Below are positions 1 to 5,864 of a stretch of DNA of 21,272 nt, piece by piece. The position numbers and the translations under genes were made by a program. The stretch is from JBCCFK01 sp965262315 (lineage in GTDB: Bacteria; Actinomycetota; Acidimicrobiia; Acidimicrobiales; UBA8592). A model generated the notes under the pieces. The model searched no databases. It worked only from the letters and a program-made list of their open reading frames with translations, and was not told the origin of the DNA. The DNA lies in contig CBDHFJ010000180.1 of assembly GCA_965262315.1 (NCBI GenBank), positions 1 to 21,272 on the forward strand. The letters run 5' to 3'. Each line of letters opens with the position of its first letter. Within the stretch, counting starts at the first letter, position 1.

Positions 1-499
1 CCGTTGCGAGGTGCCAGTCCGACCGGCCCGTCATTGCGGCCCCGATCGATAAGCCGCCCCCGATGCACACGGGGTTGACCATCAGGCGGAGCTCGTCGAG
101 CAGGCCGACCTCGATCAACGAGCCGGTCAAGGTCGGGCTGCCCAGCACCAGCAGCTCAGCGTCGGATCCAAGCTTGATGCGTTCGAGCTCCTCGAGGTCG
201 CTGCAGATCGTCGTCGGCGCCCAACCGGCGTCGTGGCGAGTGGTCGACACCACGACCTTCGACCGGGTATTCATCAGCTCGGCGGTGTGCGGGCTCGCGT
301 GGCGAGCGTCCTCGGTCGGCCAGTACTCGGCCATTCCGTCGTAGGTGGCTCTTCCGAACACGAGCCGATCTGCGTGCTCGAGCTGATCGTCGGAGAACCG
401 GGTGAACTCGTCGTCGATTGTCCAGAAGTCGAAGGCACCGCCAGGCCCTTCGAAGAAGCCATCGAGGGTCACCATGATGAACGCCGCAAGATGTCCCAC
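1..499 (-). CDS. RibD C-terminal/dihydrofolate reductase-like protein (partial, 3' end off window)
   Basis: The visible 166 codons match the RibD-C/DHFR-like family of small NADPH-dependent reductases. The N-terminal strand continues into VTLDGFFEGPGG (residues 10-21). The middle holds the family's LVFGRATYEGMAEYWP-type segment, and near the cut end come GSPTLTGSLIEVGLLDELRL and a GGG loop. Family members are about 180-190 aa, so only a short C-terminus is missing. I chose GTG at 499 rather than ATG at 475: it restores the first beta strand, it directly follows the stop of the SMP-30 gene (500-502), and a GAGGGGG ribosome-binding site lies just upstream. It is the last visible gene of the TetR-led operon. 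The substrate is unknown; these proteins are often annotated as dihydrofolate reductase without proof. Confidence 0.85.
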   Translation of the reverse strand, partial: MGHLAAFIMVTLDGFFEGPGGAFDFWTIDDEFTRFSDDQLEHADRLVFGRATYDGMAEYWPTEDARHASPHTAELMNTRSKVVVSTTRHDAGWAPTTICSDLEELERIKLGSDAELLVLGSPTLTGSLIEVGLLDELRLMVNPVCIGGGLSIGAAMTGRSDWHLAT

Positions 500-1348
500 T
501 CAGCCGTCCCCCTCAGATGCGCCGATGGGTGGCACTCGGTAGAGGACGCCACTGCGGGATTCGAATGTGTTGTCGTCCCACGTGTTGGCCGTGATGTAGA
601 GGTCGTCGGCGGGTGACAGTGCGCAGGAGAAGCATCCTCGGTCGACGTCGATGGTCTCGATGATGGCGCCGTCGGGAGTGATGTGTCGGCAGTGTCGGTT
701 GGGGACGTCGGCGTACCAGATGCTGCCGTCAGCTGCGAGGCACAGGCCGTCAGGGGCGCTGCCAGGGATCTCGGCGAGCGTGGCACGGTCGGAGAGTCCG
801 CCATCTGGTGCGATGGCGAAAGAGCTGATGCGTGCTGCGTGGGACTCGGCGACGATGAGCTGTGACCCGTCAGCGGTGACGACCATGCCGTTGGGAAAGG
901 CGAGATCAGCGGCGACCTCCCTCACCGAGCCGTCCTGTTCGACGACAGCGATCTGCCCCGTGGCAGGTTCCTCGCCGGCCATCATGTCGAATCCGACACC
1001 GTTGACGTACACCCGGCCCGACCGGTGGGTGACGATCTCATTCCACGGTGCATCAGACACCGACGCGAGGTCGGCCACAGCCTCCAGTCCCTCGCTGTGC
1101 TCGCGGAGGAGACGACGCCGCGCACCATCGACCACGAGTAGCCGGTCGTCGGCATCCCAGTCGATGCAGACAGGAAACCCGTCCAGCCGGGCGTGCACGA
1201 TTCGATCGCCTCCGTCGGGAGTCACGCTGATGACCTCGCCATCGACCCAGTCGCAGTACCACACGCTGTTGCGATGCCAGCGAGGTGATTCACCGAACGC
1301 GATTCCCTCGACAACGGGTTCCGGGCGCGATCGTCGTGGTTCCGTCAC
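500..1348 (-). CDS. SMP-30/gluconolactonase/LRE family protein
   Basis: This 282-aa protein is a six-bladed beta-propeller of the SMP-30/gluconolactonase family. The metal and catalytic positions of the family are visible: Glu20 in FGESPRW, Asn103 in PWNEIV, Asn153 in FPNGMVV and Asp200 in SAPDGL. Known members hydrolyse sugar lactones or related esters using one divalent metal ion. No signal peptide is seen, so it should be cytoplasmic. The start is GTG, overlapping the stop of the upstream alpha/beta hydrolase by 4 nt (GTGA, 1345-1348), so translation is probably coupled. Two hydrolases in a row, followed by a reductase, suggest a small catabolic operon. The substrate cannot be told from sequence; an aromatic or organophosphate-type lactone would be equally possible. 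Confidence 0.88.
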   Translation of the reverse strand: MTEPRRSRPEPVVEGIAFGESPRWHRNSVWYCDWVDGEVISVTPDGGDRIVHARLDGFPVCIDWDADDRLLVVDGARRRLLREHSEGLEAVADLASVSDAPWNEIVTHRSGRVYVNGVGFDMMAGEEPATGQIAVVEQDGSVREVAADLAFPNGMVVTADGSQLIVAESHAARISSFAIAPDGGLSDRATLAEIPGSAPDGLCLAADGSIWYADVPNRHCRHITPDGAIIETIDVDRGCFSCALSPADDLYITANTWDDNTFESRSGVLYRVPPIGASEGDG

Positions 1349-2037
1349 GTCACCGACCGGAGCAGCACGTCTGCAACCGCCTCCGGCTGGCTGAGCGCAG
1401 GCAGGTGCCCGCCGGGAATCGTTTCGACGTCGATGCCGAGACGACTACGGGCCACTCGGCGTTGGAACTCGAGGGGGAACAGGCGATCGTCTCGCGCAGC
1501 GATCACCTGGGTGGGGATGGCGGGCCAACCGTTGAGCGGACACGGGTCGTCGAAGGGTCGCCCGCTCTGGTCACGGGTCCGGCGCCCGGATTCGGCCCAG
1601 AGATCGGCGGGGATGTCATGGCCGTACACGACGTCCGGGTGGTCGAGGTCGGCGCGATCGAGACCCAGCTCGTCGAAGCAGGCTTGTTGAGCGGCTGCCT
1701 GGCCGGTGTTGGTCCACCAGTCGTGGCCTCGCTCCCCAGGCTTTGGGATCATTGCCGCCAGGAGCACGATTCGGTCGGCTTCGATCCGCTCGGCAACGAC
1801 AGGTGCAATGATTCCGGCCATCGACTGAGCAACGACAACGGTGCCGCTACGTCCGTCTCCGGCCCGGACGGCGGCCGCTACGTACGCCGCGAGATCGGCG
1901 TCAGGATCGTCGGCGGGAAGGTCGGGGGCGACGGTGTCGTGGCCCGCTTCTTGGAGAATCCCCTCGACGAGGTGCCAGTACCAGCCGCTCGACGCAGCAC
2001 CGTGAAGGAGCAGGAACGTTCTCGCTCGGGTCGTCAC
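1345..2037 (-). CDS. alpha/beta hydrolase (EstC/salicylate esterase-like)
   Basis: This 230-aa alpha/beta hydrolase has the oxyanion motif LLLHG (residues 9-13), a nucleophile elbow at Ser72, a probable acid at Asp183 or Asp184 (ARDDRLFP) and His211 in GGHLPALSQP. The elbow reads AQSMAG instead of G-x-S-x-G, a variant also known from plant methylesterase-like relatives. I chose GTG at 2037 because it overlaps the TetR stop in a 4-nt GTGA and leaves a normal N-terminus. An in-frame ATG at 2070 would add 11 poorly conserved residues and lies inside the TetR gene. The 3' end overlaps the SMP-30 start by 4 nt. It is probably a cytoplasmic esterase or lactone hydrolase; the substrate is unknown. 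Confidence 0.88.
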   Translation of the reverse strand: MTTRARTFLLLHGAASSGWYWHLVEGILQEAGHDTVAPDLPADDPDADLAAYVAAAVRAGDGRSGTVVVAQSMAGIIAPVVAERIEADRIVLLAAMIPKPGERGHDWWTNTGQAAAQQACFDELGLDRADLDHPDVVYGHDIPADLWAESGRRTRDQSGRPFDDPCPLNGWPAIPTQVIAARDDRLFPLEFQRRVARSRLGIDVETIPGGHLPALSQPEAVADVLLRSVT

Positions 2038-2666
2038 GGCGTCGCCTGCGAAGGATGACCGAGCACGCATTCGAGATAGCGGCGCAAATGACCAATAGCT
2101 TCGAGCACAGGGCCGGGATCATTGGCCGCTTTCGACAACACGAACCCCCCTTGGAGCACCACCTGGCTGTGACGGGCCAGGCTCGCCGCGTCAGCGTCGA
2201 CAGTGCCATCGCTGGCACCGATGGCGGCGGCAAGGTCCGCTTCGAGCGTTTCGGCGTGCCCGAAAATGCTCGCTGCGCACGCGTCACGCACCGCCGGGCT
2301 GGTGTCGAAGGCTTCTTGCGTCATGGTCCCGACCAGGCACGTGTACTCCGCCGGGGCACCCGAAATGAGTGAAGCCCGGAAGTCCAGGTAGGCAAACACG
2401 CGGTCGGCCGGGTCATCGAGGTCGTGATACGGGGCGGCAGCGAAGAGCGCGCCCGTCGTCGCGGACCAATGATCGGCAGCAGCGACAGCGAGCTCCTCCT
2501 TCGAGGAGAAGTGATGGAAGAACGCACCCTTCGTCACACCGGCGGCATCACAGAGATCATCCACGGTGGTCGCATGCAGCCCTTGGGCCCGGATCAGATC
2601 GACTGCAGCCGTCAGTAGCGCGTCCTTCGCTTCACCGTGTCTCGGGCGGCGTGCAGCAGCACTCAA
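2034..2666 (-). CDS. TetR/AcrR family transcriptional regulator
   Basis: This 210-aa TetR-type repressor has an N-terminal helix-turn-helix (TTVDDLCDAAGVTKGAFFHH, residues 33-52) followed by a helical ligand-binding domain. The open frame extends upstream to 2774, but that part overlaps the VOC gene and reads as low-complexity Ala/Arg. I chose TTG at 2666 because it forms a 4-nt TTGA overlap with the restored VOC stop codon and has GAAGGAG about 8 nt upstream. The gene lies second in the operon it probably controls. A 20-bp palindrome between the -35 and -10 boxes at 3119-3147 is the obvious candidate operator. The ligand is unknown; an ester or lactone substrate of the downstream hydrolases is a reasonable inference. 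Confidence 0.9.
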   Translation of the reverse strand: MSAAARRPRHGEAKDALLTAAVDLIRAQGLHATTVDDLCDAAGVTKGAFFHHFSSKEELAVAAADHWSATTGALFAAAPYHDLDDPADRVFAYLDFRASLISGAPAEYTCLVGTMTQEAFDTSPAVRDACAASIFGHAETLEADLAAAIGASDGTVDADAASLARHSQVVLQGGFVLSKAANDPGPVLEAIGHLRRYLECVLGHPSQATP

Positions 2667-3111
2667 CTCGATGCTCCTTCGGCGGCGGCACGCATCGGAT
2701 CGAGATCGAGCTTCCGCATCTGCAGCATCGCCTCCATGCACGGGAGGCCGTTCCAGGATCGCCAAGGACGTCACCCAACTCGGTCGCCTGCCACGAAAGG
2801 CCGAAGCGATCCTTCAACCAACCACATTGCCCCTCCTCGCCACCCTCGGTCAGCGCAGCCCAATACCGGTCGACCTCGGCCTGACCGTCACAGGAAACCA
2901 CCAGCGAGACCGCCTCATTGAACTGGAACTGCGGACCACCGTTCAGCGCCTGAAACGCGCGACCCATCAGTGTGAAGTTGACCATCAACGGCGAACCGTC
3001 CGCGCCAGGACTGACATCGTCAACCCTCGAGTCGGGGAACACCGAGACGTAGAACTCTGCCGACTCCAGCCCGTCGCCGTCGAACCACAAACAAGGAACA
3101 ATCGCAGACAT
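2663..3111 (-). pseudogene. VOC/PhnB-like (3-demethylubiquinone methyltransferase-type glyoxalase fold) protein, frameshifted
   Basis: The protein starts MSAIVPCLWFDGDGLESAEF and continues with FQALNGGPQFQFNEAVSL, GWLKDRFGLSWQ and LGDVLGDP, typical of the PhnB-like VOC family (about 150 aa). After GDPGTASRA the frame breaks near 2735-2760. The expected tail MEAMLQMRKLDLDPMRAAAE is intact in another frame and ends at a TGA at 2663-2665. Restoring one base gives about 149 aa. The uncorrected frame runs to 2632 with a Cys/Arg-rich nonsense tail. I chose ATG at 3111 because a -10 box (TATGTT) lies 7 nt upstream, implying a leaderless message. The function of such VOC proteins is usually unknown. 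The frameshift may be real or a sequencing error. Confidence 0.8.
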
Positions 3112-3118
3112 GCCCTGG

Positions 3119-3147
3119 AACATACCAACTGGTTGGTATGCCCGCAA
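3119..3147 (-). promoter_or_regulatory. promoter with TetR-type palindromic operator
   Basis: On the minus strand a -35-like TTGCGG (3147-3142) and a -10-like TATGTT (3124-3119) are separated by exactly 17 bp. The 20-bp sequence at 3121-3140 is an inverted repeat with 9-bp perfect arms (CATACCAAC / GTTGGTATG) around a 2-bp centre, so it fills the spacer and enters the -10 box. This is the usual layout of a TetR-family autorepressor site. The -10 box ends 7 nt before ATG 3111, so the transcript is probably leaderless. That the TetR at 2034-2666 binds it is inference. Confidence 0.7.
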
Positions 3148-3385
3148 GAGGCGACGCCGCGCTCAGGGCCGGTCTTCGCACTCGCCGACCTCGATGCTCG
3201 TGACGGTCGCCCGCTGGTCGCCGTCGGAGCCTTGGTGCCGGAACGCCTCGAGCGTGGCCCGGTCGCGCCGGCGTTCGTCGAACTTCCGAGCCCAGGAGCC
3301 CGAGTTGGGAGCGCCTACCAGAGACAGTCCGTGCACCTTTCGCACGCGCGGTCCCGAAGACGTTGTCACTCACGGCGCGAGACGC
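3141..3385. other. region without a confirmed gene upstream of the TetR operon
   Basis: No recognisable gene is found here. A minus-strand open frame (3163-3369, 68 codons) has GC-rich third positions and an Arg/Asp/Glu-rich C-terminal half, so it could be a small real gene or a fragment, but I recognise no family and no ribosome-binding site. The stretch separates the operator of the TetR operon from the DUF5615 remnant and probably contains debris of the same deletion. Confidence 0.35.
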
Positions 3386-3610
3386 AGTCACGTCACCGAG
3401 GTCGGGCTCGACACCGCCAGCGATGAGGACATCTGGGCGTACGCCGACGAGCCCGGCTTCGTCATCGTCTCCAAGGACTCCGACTTCCGGCAGCTCGCGT
3501 TCCTTCACGGCCCACCACCAAAGGCGGTGTGGCTGCGGGCCGGCAACGTCACGACCAACGACGTCCATCAGCACGTGCCCGGGGCGGGGTTCGAACCCGC
3601 ACGCTCCTGA
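3386..3610 (+). pseudogene. DUF5615 (PIN-like, toxin-type) protein remnant
   Basis: The frame from HVTEVGLDTASDEDIWAYAD to GPPPKAVWLRAGNVTT matches the central and C-terminal part of DUF5615 proteins, which have a PIN-like/Mut7-C fold. These are usually about 110 aa and are often paired with a DUF433 antitoxin. Acidic residues in VIVSKDSDF are the family's expected active-site region. The N-terminal strand with its first conserved Asp (normally LLDENL or VDAQLP) is absent; the preceding residues are Arg-rich and unlike the family. The last residues of the frame are read from the complement of the tRNA-Leu gene (from 3576). No DUF433 partner is visible. I infer a dead fragment of a toxin-antitoxin-like locus left beside a tRNA. 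Confidence 0.6.
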
Positions 3611-3661
3611 AGGAGCCGGGGGGTTTAAGCCCCCTGCGTCTGCCAGTTCCGCCACCCGGGC
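3576..3661 (-). tRNA. tRNA-Leu (anticodon UAA)
   Basis: On the minus strand the 86-nt gene folds as a class II tRNA. The acceptor stem is GCCCGGG paired with CCCGGGC plus discriminator A, followed by a D arm with the leucine-type GGCGGAACTGGCAGACGC, and an anticodon stem GGGGG/CCCCC around loop CTTAAAC with anticodon UAA. It has a long variable arm (GGCTCCTTCAGGAGC) and a T arm GCGGG-TTCGAAC-CCCGC. CCA is not encoded. It reads UUA codons, which are rare in a genome of this GC content; its counterpart in Streptomyces is bldA. The 3' end abuts a truncated toxin-like gene, consistent with use of this tRNA as an integration site, although no second att copy is seen in the window. Confidence 0.95.
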
Positions 3662-3693
3662 TCTGCCGTGGCCATGCCCTGGGGCACGGGCGC

Positions 3694-3888
3694 CTATAAC
3701 TCGGGCCAGGTCGGCCAGTTGCGGGCCCAGGGGTGGTGAATCATCGGGAGCTGCTTGCGGCGGACGACCGGCACGTCACCGGTGAGGTCGATCTCGATGT
3801 CATCCCCGCGGATCTCGTCGCCGTCGACGAAGTCGCCATCGACGGTCCGCCACGGCGGGCGGGGCGGCGCGTCCGAGGTGCAGTCCAC
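3694..3888 (-). CDS. small hypothetical protein (64 aa)
   Basis: I do not recognise this 64-aa protein. It is acidic in the middle (DGDFVDGDEIRGDDIEIDL) and ends in a Trp/Pro-rich tail (HHPWARNWPTWPEL). Almost every third codon position is G or C, which supports real coding. It has no signal peptide or membrane segment. The start is GTG at 3888, with a TAGCCT -10-like box 6 nt before it, suggesting a leaderless message divergent from the SDR gene. The last sense codon is TTA, the codon read by the neighbouring tRNA-Leu(UAA); this may be coincidence. The stop is about 30 nt from the 5' end of the tRNA gene. Confidence 0.6.
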   Translation of the reverse strand: MDCTSDAPPRPPWRTVDGDFVDGDEIRGDDIEIDLTGDVPVVRRKQLPMIHHPWARNWPTWPEL

Positions 3889-3910
3889 GCTTCCAGGCTA
3901 GCGTTCGGCC
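3889..3910. promoter_or_regulatory. divergent leaderless promoter pair
   Basis: Only 22 bp separate the start codons of two divergent genes (GTG 3888 on minus, ATG 3911 on plus). Overlapping -10-like boxes are seen: TAGCGT on plus (3899-3904) and TAGCCT on minus (3900-3895), each followed by 6 nt and then the start codon. Clear -35 boxes are not visible. With so little room, both messages must be leaderless or start inside the opposite gene. Confidence 0.45.
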
Positions 3911-4639
3911 ATGGCACGGCTCGAAGACAAGGTGGTTTTGATCACGGGCGGCGCCCGTGGACAGGGGGCAACCGAATCACGGCAGGCGGCGGCGGAGGGC
4001 GCGCACGTCATCGTGACCGACGTCCTCGACGAACAGGGCGCCGAGGTGGCGGCCGAGATCGGAGGCACCTACCTCCGGCTCGACGTGACGTCGTCGGGGC
4101 AGTGGAAGAACGTCGTCGAGACCATCGTGGCCGAACACGGCCGTATCGACGGCCTGGTCAACAACGCCGGCATCTTCCGGCACGACACCCTGCTCGAGAA
4201 CAACGAGGACAACTTCCGCCTGATCACCGAAATCAATCAGTACGGCGTGTTCAACGGCATGGCTGCCGTGGCTCCGGTGATGCGTGACCAGGAGTCGGGC
4301 TCGATCGTCAACATCTCGTCGGTCGCCGGCATGCGCGGGCAGCGGTCGATCGCCTACGTGGCCTCCAAGTGGGCGGTCCGCGGTATGACCAAGAGCGCGG
4401 CGTCTCAGCTCGGCAGGTACAACGTCCGGGTCAACTCGATCCACCCGGGCGCAATCGAGACCGACATGCTGTTCGATCTCGGCGACGAGACCATCGACCG
4501 CCTGGTCGGTGCCGTGCCCATGGGACGGTCCGCCAAGCCCGAAGAGGTCGGCAACGTGGTGCTGTTCCTCCTCAGCGACGAATCGAGCTACGTCTCGGGC
4601 GCCGAGATCGTGGTGGACGGGGCGCTGATCGCCGGCTGA
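3911..4639 (+). CDS. SDR family NAD(P)-dependent oxidoreductase
   Basis: This is a classical short-chain dehydrogenase/reductase of 242 aa, the usual length. It has the nucleotide-binding motif TGGARGQG (residues 12-19), Asp37 at the end of the second strand (favouring NAD(H) over NADP(H)), the NNAG motif (84-87), Asn109, Ser137 in NISSVAG, and the YxxxK pair Tyr149/Lys153. The C-terminal YVSGAEIVVDG is the standard SDR ending. It resembles the 3-alpha- or 20-beta-hydroxysteroid dehydrogenase-like group, but the substrate is not decided by sequence. The start is ATG at 3911 with a -10-like TAGCGT 6 nt before it and no Shine-Dalgarno. It is a single gene, followed convergently by the universal stress protein. 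Confidence 0.92.
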   Translation: MARLEDKVVLITGGARGQGATESRQAAAEGAHVIVTDVLDEQGAEVAAEIGGTYLRLDVTSSGQWKNVVETIVAEHGRIDGLVNNAGIFRHDTLLENNEDNFRLITEINQYGVFNGMAAVAPVMRDQESGSIVNISSVAGMRGQRSIAYVASKWAVRGMTKSAASQLGRYNVRVNSIHPGAIETDMLFDLGDETIDRLVGAVPMGRSAKPEEVGNVVLFLLSDESSYVSGAEIVVDGALIAG

Positions 4640-4661
4640 GGTCGGCAGCTGGGCCAGACGC

Positions 4662-5114
4662 TCAGTCCTCGTCGTCCGCGTGGACGACGAGGAAGCTGCG
4701 GTGGGCGTGGTTGGCGATCTTGGACGACACGCTGCCCCGGATGAGGCGCGTCGCGCGGCCCAGTCCCCGACTGCCGACGACGATCAGGTCGGCGTCGACC
4801 TGATCGGCGACCTCCAGGATCGCTGCCGCGGGGTCGTCGTCGAGGAAGTGACCAGCATGACGAACGCCACGGTCGGCCAGGAACTTCTCGGCCTGGTCGA
4901 GCGGCCGCCGCTGCGTCGAGACCACGTCGATGTTCCTGGTGAACTCCTCTGGCACCGAGGCATAGAGCGCGTTGATCTCGCTGAGTGTCGGCGCGTCGAA
5001 CGCGGTGACCACGTGGACCACGGTGTCATCGGCGCTCAACGAGGTCGCCGTCTCGAGCGCGTCCATCGCACACGCGGATCCGTCGTAGCCCACGACGATG
5101 TTGGCGAAATTCAT
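4662..5114 (-). CDS. universal stress protein (UspA family)
   Basis: This 150-aa single-domain universal stress protein has an N-terminal NIVVGYDGS strand (residues 5-13, Asp11) and the ATP-binding signature G-2x-G-9x-G-S at Gly114-Ser128 (GSRGLGRATRLIRGS). Members with this motif bind ATP and form dimers; they help survival under stress or low energy. The start is ATG at 5114 with AAGGGAG about 8 nt upstream. The gene stands alone, convergent with the SDR gene, with 22 nt between the two stop codons. The cellular partner is unknown. Confidence 0.92.
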   Translation of the reverse strand: MNFANIVVGYDGSACAMDALETATSLSADDTVVHVVTAFDAPTLSEINALYASVPEEFTRNIDVVSTQRRPLDQAEKFLADRGVRHAGHFLDDDPAAAILEVADQVDADLIVVGSRGLGRATRLIRGSVSSKIANHAHRSFLVVHADDED

Positions 5115-5201
5115 GATGTCTCCCTTCGAGCGTTGACTGCGCCTTCAGCATCCTGGGCAACACACGCCGAGACCAGGGCCCTAGGTCACGATCGGAAACG
5201 G

Positions 5202-5543
5202 TCAGGCGACCCGGCGGAGATCGACGACGCCGGCTCGCTCGGTCCGATCGTCCAGCTCGATCACCTCGAGCGCGCCCCAGAGGGCGTCCCGCAGCCGCGG
5301 CGCACTGTCGGGATGGTTCACGGCGGCGAACCCGTCGACCATGTCGGCGAGCACCGCATTCCAGGGACGATCCCGAACGACCACCGACACCGTGGCGGAT
5401 CCGTCTCGGTTTCGCTTGATGCTGCGGGTGACGCCAGCGACGCGCGGCGGACTACGAAACGCCGGGGCCTCGAACCCGTGCGCCCTGGCCGTCTCGGACA
5501 AGGCCCGAGCGGCCGCTGCGAACCGCATACTCCGCGCTTCCAT
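5202..5543 (-). CDS. hypothetical protein (113 aa)
   Basis: I do not recognise this protein. It starts with an Ala/Arg-rich helix (residues 5-22), then a Pro-rich stretch, a predicted beta pair around TRSIKRNRDGSATVSVVVRDRPWN (split here at about residue 50), a helical part and a hydrophilic end. It has no signal peptide, membrane segment or catalytic motif. High GC3 and the clean ORF support coding. A -10-like CATACT lies 9 nt before ATG 5543, giving at most a very short leader. It has no operon partner: the next minus-strand gene is the stress protein, 87 nt downstream. Confidence 0.65.
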   Translation of the reverse strand: MEARSMRFAAAARALSETARAHGFEAPAFRSPPRVAGVTRSIKRNRDGSATVSVVVRDRPWNAVLADMVDGFAAVNHPDSAPRLRDALWGALEVIELDDRTERAGVVDLRRVA

Positions 5544-5864
5544 CAGGTTCTCAGTATGGCCAGGGGCACTGACAGTCTCGGCCCGGCTCCCTGACGTCGA
5601 AAGGAACTCCCCCCACGGGGTTGACGGATCGAACAGGGTGTTCGATCGCGTGACGGCACGTCGGCGGACACGGTTTCGTCTCGTCGACGTCGGGTTTCAC
5701 GTTCCGGGCAGCCGTGGCCGGGAACGGGCATTCGAAGTCCTGCGGTCCCCCGCCCCCGAACGGCGAGGAAGGCACCAGCCAGCCGAGAGCCATGTGCTCC
5801 CCCACGCTGAGGAGGTGCCCGCCCCACGCGATCCGACCGAACCGGCCCCCAGACCACGGCGTCA
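5544..5864. other. 321-nt region without a gene, containing inverted repeats
   Basis: No convincing gene is found on either strand; open frames here are Arg/Pro-rich shadows. Two structures stand out: a perfect 9-bp inverted repeat with 3-nt centre at 5627-5647, and a hairpin at 5700-5726 (CGTTCC paired with GGAACG, with a GGC/GCC inner stem and no T-run). A strong ribosome-binding-site-like GAGGAGG at 5809-5815 has no ATG or GTG at the right distance in the downstream frame. It may mark the original start region of the DUF222 gene before damage. Confidence 0.5.
5627..5647. promoter_or_regulatory. palindrome resembling a LexA SOS box (spacing off by one)
   Basis: The sequence is GATCGAACA, GGG, TGTTCGATC: perfect 9-bp arms around 3 nt. 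The Gram-positive/actinobacterial LexA site is CGAAC-N4-GTTCG; here the spacing is N5. It lies 218 nt before the DUF222/nuclease ORF and 84 nt upstream of the 113-aa gene. 13E12/DUF222 genes are known to be DNA-damage-induced in Mycobacterium tuberculosis, so a damage-regulated site is a reasonable idea, but the extra base weakens it. Confidence 0.35.

Noticed and set aside
2667..2774. N-terminal extension of the TetR frame
   Set aside because: Overlaps the VOC tail in another frame; TTG 2666 with a ribosome-binding site and 4-nt overlap explains the start.
3163..3369. Minus-strand ORF of 68 codons with GC-rich third positions
   Set aside because: No known family, no ribosome-binding site, and an atypical N-terminal half; kept only as a remark in the intergenic entry.
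3020..3655. Minus-strand open frame of 211 codons beginning MAELADAGGLNPPAPSGACG
   Set aside because: It starts inside the tRNA-Leu gene (a well-known false ORF pattern) and covers the DUF5615 remnant and the operator; its sequence is nonsense.
5700..5726. Hairpin as a rho-independent terminator
   Set aside because: The stem is imperfect, has no T-run on either side, and no gene ends next to it.
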